Source: JBGSOV01 sp964558715 (GTDB lineage Bacteria; Patescibacteriota; Gracilibacteria; CAIRYL01; GCA-016699755). Taken from it: a stretch of 11,787 nt of DNA. Of this stretch, positions 6,172 through 11,787 are shown one piece after another (position 1 is the first letter of the stretch; the number at the start of each line of letters is the position of its first letter). Made by a program: the position numbers and the translations under genes. The stretch covers positions 1 to 11,787 of the forward strand of contig CAZLFD010000046.1 in NCBI GenBank assembly GCA_964558715.1, read 5' to 3'. Under the pieces are notes generated by a model. It did no database searches and was not told the origin of the DNA. It saw only the letters and a program-made list of their open reading frames with translations.

Positions 6172-7965
6172 TTACGGATTCGATATTTCGTAGATGCGGT
6201 ACTGGTTCGTATCGATTACTGCGGAATAATTTTCGGCAAAGTACTGTTCGTTTGCGCGATAATCATTTAGCTCTTGCCCGCCGATCATCACGTAATCGAC
6301 ACCATATTTTTCGAGGAGTTCCGGAGTTTTTTCTGTGCCAGCGTATATCGCCAGCATATCGGTGTACCGTCCTGCATCATCGAGACCGTATGTCCACATC
6401 CAGCCGCGGTAGCCGAGGAGAATGTTGCGGCCGGTAAGCCCCGTTATCCAGTTATTGACGCGGTCAGCTGTCAAAACTACATCCGTCGGCTCACTGATTT
6501 CGCGAAAGGATTTGGCGATTTCATAATCTGCTTGGGAATAGATGGTGTGTTCTGTGCGTTGCGGATTCACTTGATCTGCTCGCGCAGTCTCTACTAAACG
6601 TAGGCGAGACTCGGCAACATGGCCGGTGTGAATGCCGATTTCTAAAGCTCCACCCAAAGTGAGCAGTCCAACACACAACGTGATGATAGCAGCAGCAATC
6701 GCGCGTGGGATTTGATTCCATATTTGCTGAAACCAGGCGACGATTGGCACGATTAAAAACAAATACGACCAGGTGAGGATTTTGGTGTTATCCCACTCCC
6801 ATGGCTGAAACATGACCAGATTGGCAATTGCAAAAATCACAAAACCGGCTACTACAATGGGATGCCGATAGAGTTTGGTCGACCAGGTAGTAAAAGCTGC
6901 AAGTGGTAGAAAAATGCTCCAGTTAAAGAGCCAAAAGAATATCCACTGCATGCTGTTGTGCAGGTGGGTGTTTGCAATGCCAGGTACGAGATCAGTCGAC
7001 GAAAAGGCCATCCAGCCGCCATGCCAACGGATAAAACTCTCTGTAGCAAGGTCGCCGTGAAACATCCACAAATAAATGGGCAATGCAAAAAGGCCGGTAG
7101 CAAGCCCGTATGATATGATTTGTCGCCATTGCCACCAATGCATCGCAAACAGCACAACTCCAAAAATCGCCAGGGTAATAAACGAATGTACATGAATCAC
7201 GAGCAAAGCGGCTGAAGCTGCACCGAGTAAACCGATGTGCCAATGTTTTGCTTGTTCACGGAGCCGGAGTAAAAAATAGATGATCGTCAGCATCCAAGGC
7301 ATGCCCAGCAAAAACGCCCGTTGCGGCAAAATCTCACTCACGATGATGTTCTTCCAGGGAATGACCTGCTCGTAGTCGAGCGGTAAGCGTGCGCTATTAC
7401 GGATGAATTCTGGAAGGTAATACCACAGAAGCAGCATGCTACCACCTGCTAAAAACAACGTGACCGCCAGAAATGACCAGACGCCTGATCGCAAAAAGCT
7501 GTTATAAAAAAGCCACAAAATAAAGAGCAGATAGAAGGTGGTAAGAATCGACGGCACCACAAAGGAGCCTGCCTCGTTCATGCCCAGTTTGATGAGGATT
7601 CCCGACAGCCCATCCATAGCGAAGGGATAGGTGAATCCCGCACCGTAAAAGAGGGGATGACTCTCGAACCAATCGCCGATCGGGCGCCAGGCAAAATGTC
7701 CGGAGTAGGCGAGATGCGCGCTCCAATCCGCCCAAACGTACTTGCCTTGGGTCATCAGATTGCTATCCTTAAAATAAAGCATCTTTGGCCATAGCCAGAG
7801 AAAAAAGATACCCCAAGTCGTGAATGTAAGCAGCAAGCCGAGCAGGACGGAGCGATGCGTATCGAGATACTTATAAACACTCCCTCGTGCGACGATTGGC
7901 TGTTTTTGTTTCTTCCGTTTTTGGTGCTTTTTCCCCACGAGTCTGATGCGATAAACGCGTACCAT
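6172..7965 (-). CDS. Polytopic membrane protein, GT-C glycosyltransferase type (putative)
   Basis: A 597-aa integral membrane protein. A basic cytoplasmic start (1-38, KHQKRKKQK) precedes about ten to eleven hydrophobic spans, roughly 40-60, 135-156, 161-183, 218-233, 244-260, 262-278, 284-301, 338-359, 367-386, 397-413 and 420-440. The first outer loop (61-134) is long and holds an acidic residue in WADWSAHLAYSGHF (78-91), the position where GT-C transferases keep their catalytic acid. A soluble C-terminal domain (about 450-597) contains GRNILLGYRGWMWTYGLD (512-529) and ELLEKYGVDYVMIG (549-562). This layout is typical of GT-C/family 39-like proteins that use lipid-linked sugars to modify cell-surface molecules, but the specific reaction is unknown. 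I chose the ATG at 7965; a TTG at 7992 would add nine residues. No glycan-cluster genes flank it. Other large envelope proteins of unknown function remain possible. Confidence 0.7.
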   Translation of the reverse strand: MVRVYRIRLVGKKHQKRKKQKQPIVARGSVYKYLDTHRSVLLGLLLTFTTWGIFFLWLWPKMLYFKDSNLMTQGKYVWADWSAHLAYSGHFAWRPIGDWFESHPLFYGAGFTYPFAMDGLSGILIKLGMNEAGSFVVPSILTTFYLLFILWLFYNSFLRSGVWSFLAVTLFLAGGSMLLLWYYLPEFIRNSARLPLDYEQVIPWKNIIVSEILPQRAFLLGMPWMLTIIYFLLRLREQAKHWHIGLLGAASAALLVIHVHSFITLAIFGVVLFAMHWWQWRQIISYGLATGLFALPIYLWMFHGDLATESFIRWHGGWMAFSSTDLVPGIANTHLHNSMQWIFFWLFNWSIFLPLAAFTTWSTKLYRHPIVVAGFVIFAIANLVMFQPWEWDNTKILTWSYLFLIVPIVAWFQQIWNQIPRAIAAAIITLCVGLLTLGGALEIGIHTGHVAESRLRLVETARADQVNPQRTEHTIYSQADYEIAKSFREISEPTDVVLTADRVNNWITGLTGRNILLGYRGWMWTYGLDDAGRYTDMLAIYAGTEKTPELLEKYGVDYVMIGGQELNDYRANEQYFAENYSAVIDTNQYRIYEISNP

Positions 7966-8296
7966 GTTGGAGGAATCTTGCGAGCAAAGCAAACAGCAAA
8001 CAGGGGTGTCCCGTCAGATACACATGATCACAAGCTTAATCTACGTCATCCCTGAAAAAGGTGTGATTTTGGTGAGAAAGCAGCGATCTCGCAAGCAACA
8101 GAGTCTTGGTGTCGGTTCTGGAATTGCTTTGAAGCAACTTTGTAACGTGCTTCAGAACGTTTCTTACTTCTTTTTTTCTGACCCTAGAAACATCGAGAGC
8201 AACTCATCAGAGATTACTTTTTCACTGATTTTCTGCAACTCCCCTAAACTGATTTCACAAACTCAGGGCAGCAGGGATGAGACAATATTTTTACGC
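7966..8296. other. Divergent intergenic region without a recognised gene
   Basis: This gap separates the membrane protein from the clpB promoter. The frame of clpB stays open through it (129 codons from 7964 to 8350), but the encoded residues show no ClpB similarity and the stretch contains the clpB promoter and operator, so I treat it as untranslated. A structured block lies at 8115-8158: outer pairing GTTCT/AGAAC, inner GAAGCA (8131-8136) with TGCTTC (8148-8153), which competes with TTGCTT/AAGCAA (8124-8129 with 8132-8137). An ACGTCATCCCTGA stretch near 8043 resembles the start of common dispersed repeats. No convincing promoter for the minus-strand gene was found. Confidence 0.5.
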
Positions 8297-8325
8297 TTGA
8301 TTTTTTTATTCTGGCACTCTAAACT
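8297..8325 (+). promoter_or_regulatory. clpB promoter
   Basis: TTGATT (8297-8302), 17-bp spacer, TAAACT (8320-8325). The start would fall near 8332, leaving a leader of about 19 nt. The -10 box occupies the spacer of the CIRCE operator, the classical arrangement for HrcA repression. Confidence 0.6.
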
Positions 8326-8337
8326 AGAGAGTGCTAA
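8311..8337. promoter_or_regulatory. CIRCE operator (HrcA binding site)
   Basis: CTGGCACTC-N9-GAGTGCTAA against the consensus TTAGCACTC-N9-GAGTGCTAA. The right arm (8329-8337) is perfect, the left arm (8311-8319) differs at its first and third bases, and the spacer is exactly nine. HrcA binds CIRCE at normal temperature and releases it when unfolded proteins occupy GroEL, so clpB here should be heat-induced. hrcA itself is not in the window. Confidence 0.88.
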
Positions 8338-8350
8338 TTTTTCCAGAATC

Positions 8351-10954
8351 ATGAATCCACAACGCTTTACCGAAAAGACCGCCGAAGCCTTTGCTGGCGC
8401 GCAATCACTTGCGGCTGAATTGGAGCATGCCGAAGTAAATGCACTCCATTTTTTGGCGGTGCTCCTCAAACAAGACGACACGGTGATTGCTCCGCTGCTG
8501 AGTAGTCTGAATGCGAATCCGCAGCAACTATTTACGGAAGTACAACAAACGTTGCAACGCGCGCCGCAAGTGAGCGGTGCGCAGCTTTCTATTGCCGGCG
8601 AGATGCAAACCGCGCTCGACGCGGCAGATAAAGAGCGCCGCAAATTGGAAGATGAGTATCTTTCGGTCGAACATCTCTTTCTCGGCCTGCTTGCTGCGAA
8701 AAGCAGTGCAAGTAAACTCCTGCAAAACTTGGATGTAAAACAGGTGCGCACCAAGCTCGAAGAGCTGCGTGGCGGCGAAAAAGTCACTGATCAAAACCCA
8801 GAAGGCAAGCGCGATGCGCTCAAGAAATATGCACAAGACATCACGGCGCTTGCCCGCATTGGCAAGCTCGACCCGATTATCGGGCGCGATGACGAGATAC
8901 GCCGCGCGGTACAAATACTCTCGCGCCGCACAAAAAACAACCCAGTGCTCGTTGGCGACCCGGGGGTAGGGAAAACAGCGATCGCCGAGGGCTTAGCGCT
9001 CCGCATTGTGGCTGGCGACGTGCCGACAACGCTGAAGAACAAATCTGTCATGTCGCTCGATTTAGGCGCGCTTATCGCCGGCACCAAGTTTCGCGGCGAG
9101 TTTGAAGAGCGGCTCAAAGCAGTACTGAAAGAACTCGAAAAATCTGACGGCGGTATTATCCTTTTTATCGACGAGCTCCACACTATTGTCGGAGCAGGAG
9201 CTACCGAAGGCGCGATGGACGCAGGGAATCTGCTCAAACCTGCTTTGGCGCGCGGCCAGGTACGCGTGATCGGTGCAACCACCCTGGCCGAATATCGCAA
9301 ATACATCGAAAAAGACGCTGCGCTCGAACGCCGGTTTCAGCCGGTTTTTATCGACGAACCGAATATCGAAGATACCATCGCCATCCTCCGCGGCATCAAA
9401 GAAAAATACGAAGTGCACCACGGCGTGCGCATTACCGATGATGCTCTGGTCGCGGCTGCCGAACTGAGTACCCGCTACCTACCAGATAGAAAGAATCCCG
9501 ATAAAGCCATCGACCTGATGGACGAAGCGACCGCCGGCCTCAAAATGCAGATCGACAGCGAACCGGTCGAGCTCGAAAAACTCAGCCGCCAAGTGCAGCG
9601 CCTCAAAATCGAACGCGAAGGCCTAAAAAAGGAGAAATCGAAAGATGCCAAAGAGCGCCTCAAAGCCCTCGAGAAAGAGATCGCCGATCTGGCAGAGAAA
9701 GAGGCGAGCCTGCGTAGCCGCTGGAATGCCGAGCGCGAGGTCATCCACTCGATCCGCGACAAACGCGAACAGCTCGACCAGTTAAAAATGGAGATGGAGC
9801 GCGAAGAACGCAACGCCAATCTGCAGCGCGTGGCAGAGATCCGCTATGGCGAGCTGCCCAAGCTCGAGCAAGAGATCGCCGAGCTAGAGAAGAAATCTAC
9901 CGAGCGTGAAGACGCTCAAAAAATGATGAAAGAAGAGGTGACCGAAACTGAGATCGCCGAAGTCGTCGCGCGTTGGACCGGGATCCCGGTTACCAAGATG
10001 CTGTTTGCCGAATCGCAAAAACTCGCCTTGCTCGAAGAGCATCTACACGAGCGAGTTGTGGGGCAAGACGAAGCGGTAAATGCCGTGGCTAATGCAGTGC
10101 GCCGTGCGCGCGCAGGTTTAAATGAAGCGGGCCGCCCGTTGGCGAGCTTTCTCTTTTTGGGCCCGACCGGAGTCGGCAAGACCGAGCTGAGTAAAGCGCT
10201 CTCGACCTTCTTGTTCTCGAGCGAAGACGCGCTGATCCGCCTGGATATGAGCGAATACATGGAACAACACGCTGTTGCCAAGCTGATCGGCGCGCCTCCT
10301 GGGTATGTGGGTTACGACGAGGGCGGGCAACTTACCGAAGCCGTGCGCCGCAAACCGTACTCCGTGATCCTCTTTGATGAAATCGAAAAGGCTCATCCCG
10401 ATGCCTTTAATATCCTCTTGCAGCTGCTCGATGACGGCCGCCTGACAGATGCCAAAGGCCGCACAGTAAACTTTAAAAATACCGTCGTTATCCTCACAAG
10501 CAACCTCGGTTCAGACCTGCTGCAGACATTTTCTGAGACGTGGGCGCAAAAAACGGCACAGGGGAAAGCGTACGAGCAAGCGAAAACCGAGCGCGACCAA
10601 TCCATTTTTGCGATTTTGCAGCGTTCGTTCCGCCCCGAGTTTCTCAACCGCATCGACGAGACAGTCATCTTCGATCCGCTTACCAAAGTGCAAGTGCGCG
10701 AGATACTGGATATTCATCTTAAAACTATCACCAGTCGCCTACAAGAGCAGAGAATCGGCCTCGAAATCTCGAATACAGCGAAAGACTTTTTGGCGGAACA
10801 AGGCTACGATCCGCTCTTTGGCGCTCGCCCGCTTAAGCGCGTGTTGCAGCGTGAACTGCTCAATCCACTCTCTTTGAAGATTGTAGAAGGGGAGTTAGCA
10901 GAAGGTAGTACGGCAAAAGTGGATGTGGAAGGGAAGGAGTTAGTGGTGAGTTAA
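8351..10954 (+). CDS. clpB: ATP-dependent protein disaggregase ClpB
   Basis: A hexameric AAA+ chaperone that threads aggregated proteins through its pore together with DnaK. The 867-aa product has normal ClpB length and all parts. The N domain spans about 1-145. AAA-1 has Walker A GDPGVGKT (202-209, K208), pore loop KFRGE (246-250), Walker B FIDE (272-275) and arginine fingers R327/R328. A coiled-coil M domain (about 405-525), very Glu/Lys/Arg-rich, separates ClpB from ClpA and ClpC. AAA-2 has WTGIPV (542-547), Walker A GPTGVGKT (604-611, K610), pore loop GYVGY (651-655), Walker B FDE (675-677), LNRIDE (765-770) and sensor-2 GARPLKR (824-830, R826). There is no ClpP-binding IGF loop. A segment after TSNLGS (about 728-750) looks longer than in common ClpBs. 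Pore loop 1 has Phe where Tyr is usual, a conservative change. The ATG at 8351 follows the CIRCE promoter; there is no Shine-Dalgarno. Confidence 0.96.
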   Translation: MNPQRFTEKTAEAFAGAQSLAAELEHAEVNALHFLAVLLKQDDTVIAPLLSSLNANPQQLFTEVQQTLQRAPQVSGAQLSIAGEMQTALDAADKERRKLEDEYLSVEHLFLGLLAAKSSASKLLQNLDVKQVRTKLEELRGGEKVTDQNPEGKRDALKKYAQDITALARIGKLDPIIGRDDEIRRAVQILSRRTKNNPVLVGDPGVGKTAIAEGLALRIVAGDVPTTLKNKSVMSLDLGALIAGTKFRGEFEERLKAVLKELEKSDGGIILFIDELHTIVGAGATEGAMDAGNLLKPALARGQVRVIGATTLAEYRKYIEKDAALERRFQPVFIDEPNIEDTIAILRGIKEKYEVHHGVRITDDALVAAAELSTRYLPDRKNPDKAIDLMDEATAGLKMQIDSEPVELEKLSRQVQRLKIEREGLKKEKSKDAKERLKALEKEIADLAEKEASLRSRWNAEREVIHSIRDKREQLDQLKMEMEREERNANLQRVAEIRYGELPKLEQEIAELEKKSTEREDAQKMMKEEVTETEIAEVVARWTGIPVTKMLFAESQKLALLEEHLHERVVGQDEAVNAVANAVRRARAGLNEAGRPLASFLFLGPTGVGKTELSKALSTFLFSSEDALIRLDMSEYMEQHAVAKLIGAPPGYVGYDEGGQLTEAVRRKPYSVILFDEIEKAHPDAFNILLQLLDDGRLTDAKGRTVNFKNTVVILTSNLGSDLLQTFSETWAQKTAQGKAYEQAKTERDQSIFAILQRSFRPEFLNRIDETVIFDPLTKVQVREILDIHLKTITSRLQEQRIGLEISNTAKDFLAEQGYDPLFGARPLKRVLQRELLNPLSLKIVEGELAEGSTAKVDVEGKELVVS

Positions 10955-10964
10955 GCAATGATTT

Positions 10965-10992
10965 TGTGTGATCGATATTGTGTGATCGATAT
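10965..10992. repeat. Perfect 14-bp tandem duplication downstream of clpB
   Basis: TGTGTGATCGATAT occurs twice head to tail (10965-10978, 10979-10992). Because ATCGAT is self-complementary, the two copies can pair as a 6-bp hairpin (10971-10976 with 10985-10990), flanked by AGCAA (10954-10958) and TTGCT (10993-10997). No T-run follows, so it is not a typical intrinsic terminator. Confidence 0.6.
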
Positions 10993-11100
10993 TTGCTATT
11001 TCGCTGTTCATGTATAAGTCTGTATTCAAAATATTCCTGTTTCGGGTAAAAGGGAGAATTAATTGCATTCAATCCTTAACCCTGAAAAAATACCGGTCGT

Positions 11101-11700
11101 ATGCAACCTCACGAAGAAGTGCTCGAATTTCGGCGCAAAACCTTTCATCTCGTCTGTGGTACGGTTATTGCGGCTTTACTCTGGATCGGCATTATCGATG
11201 GATTTTTGCTGGCTGCGGCTTCGTTTTTCTTGGTCGGCTTCTTTTTGCTGGTAAAAGAAAAACACGTGCGCTGGAGACTATTGCATCATATTCTGAGTCT
11301 GTTTGAGCGTGAAAAACACATCGAAGCTGCTCCGGGTAAATCCGCGATCTATTTTCTGATCGGTAGCACGTTTGTCGCACTTTTCTTCCCATTACACATC
11401 GCGGTCGCCAGCGTTCTCATCCTCGCTTTTGGCGATGCCATCAGCTGTTTGGTCGGCCACCATTTCGGAACTATCACCACGCCGCTACATCCGAAAAAGG
11501 CGATCGAAGGGCCGATTGTGGCAATCATCATATCATCTGTGGTGGCGAGCTTGTTTGTGCCGTTTCAACTGGCCTTTGCCGCCAGCACTGTGGCGATGAT
11601 CCTTGAAATGCCGCGGTGGACGATATTTGGCTGGCATGTGGATGATAACCTGTTTATTCCGATTGTAGCTGCTGTAGTTTTGTCGGTTTTGGGAGCGTAA
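11101..11700 (+). CDS. CTP-dependent dolichol/phytol kinase-like membrane protein (SEC59/phosphatidate cytidylyltransferase-related)
   Basis: A 199-aa integral membrane protein of the family that includes dolichol kinase, phytol kinase and yeast Dgk1 diacylglycerol kinase. These use CTP to phosphorylate a lipid alcohol and are relatives of phosphatidate cytidylyltransferases. Family motifs in order: RRKTFH (11-16) at the N terminus, a FEREKHIEAAPGKSAIYFLIG segment (68-88), FGDAISCLVGHHFG (110-123) with D112, KKAIEG (132-137), and DDNLFIPI (181-188) near the C terminus. Hydrophobic segments lie at about 17-51 (probably two), 83-98, 100-118, 137-155, 157-169 and 184-198. The ATG at 11101 is forced: the frame has a stop six codons upstream (11083-11085). 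The lipid substrate is unknown; polyprenol or phytol salvage, or diacylglycerol recycling, are all possible. It lies downstream of clpB on the same strand, 146 bp away, with no strong promoter of its own visible. Confidence 0.82.
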   Translation: MQPHEEVLEFRRKTFHLVCGTVIAALLWIGIIDGFLLAAASFFLVGFFLLVKEKHVRWRLLHHILSLFEREKHIEAAPGKSAIYFLIGSTFVALFFPLHIAVASVLILAFGDAISCLVGHHFGTITTPLHPKKAIEGPIVAIIISSVVASLFVPFQLAFAASTVAMILEMPRWTIFGWHVDDNLFIPIVAAVVLSVLGA

Positions 11701-11737
11701 TCAGCAATATTTACAAATCTGACATAGCAATCTGCAA

Positions 11738-11787
11738 TGGTCTTGTTGCACAAATAAACATTAATGGCACCTTCCCCCTTTCCCCGC
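11738..11787 (+). mobile_element. Start of an insertion-sequence-like element (outer terminus near 11738-11739)
   Basis: TGGTCTTGTTGCACAAATAA (11738-11757) is the exact reverse complement of 36-55. Beyond these 20 bases the two interiors differ: ACATTAATGGCACC here, GTTGAACAATAATT read inward from the left end. That is what the left and right ends of one type of IS would look like. The element would continue rightwards out of the window. No transposase sequence is visible. Confidence 0.5.

Noticed and set aside
1..11787. CRISPR array, toxin-antitoxin pair, or defence/secretion cluster
   Set aside because: No regularly spaced repeats, no adjacent small gene pair with recognisable toxin or antitoxin motifs, and no nuclease, helicase or secretion ATPase genes; the only AAA+ protein is ClpB.

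Overview
The window reads as an 11.8 kb piece of a chromosome from an uncultivated bacterium, most likely of the Patescibacteria/CPR group (Peregrinibacteria-like). This is an inference. It rests on short, loosely packed genes, a small acidic protein of a type I associate with those genomes (2651-3025), a GGTGGNIA-type PfkB kinase, very few Shine-Dalgarno sequences, and GC-rich palindromic intergenic repeats. The standard genetic code fits every gene (TGA, TAA and TAG all act as stops). No RNA gene was firmly recognised and there is no 16S gene, so the phylum cannot be fixed from here.

Layout. Both ends carry the same 20-bp sequence in opposite orientation (36-55 and 11738-11757). It looks like the terminus of an insertion sequence, so the window is probably bounded by two IS copies, or is a whole contig broken at IS repeats. 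From left to right: a small unknown gene and a PfkB/adenosine-kinase-like sugar or nucleoside kinase on the minus strand; a PrsW-family intramembrane protease and a small charged protein on the plus strand; a convergent unknown 196-aa gene; a 470-bp gene-free stretch with a possible structured RNA and a dispersed palindromic repeat; leuA (2-isopropylmalate synthase); a small exported membrane-anchored protein; a convergent, directly abutting polytopic membrane protein of GT-C glycosyltransferase type; clpB with a textbook-style promoter and CIRCE operator; and a CTP-dependent dolichol/phytol-kinase-like membrane protein.

How the genes work together. They do not form one obvious pathway or operon. 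Most have their own predicted promoter, and strand switches are frequent. Two themes can be supported: envelope biology (PrsW protease, exported small protein, GT-C protein, polyprenol/phytol-kinase-like protein) and protein quality control under HrcA control (clpB behind CIRCE). leuA stands alone, with no leuB, leuC or leuD in view.

I looked for an undescribed defence, mobile or secretion system and found no convincing one. The signals most worth a second look are the IS-like ends, the CIRCE-controlled clpB, the inverted pair of palindromic repeats, and the unexplained structured stretch in front of leuA.
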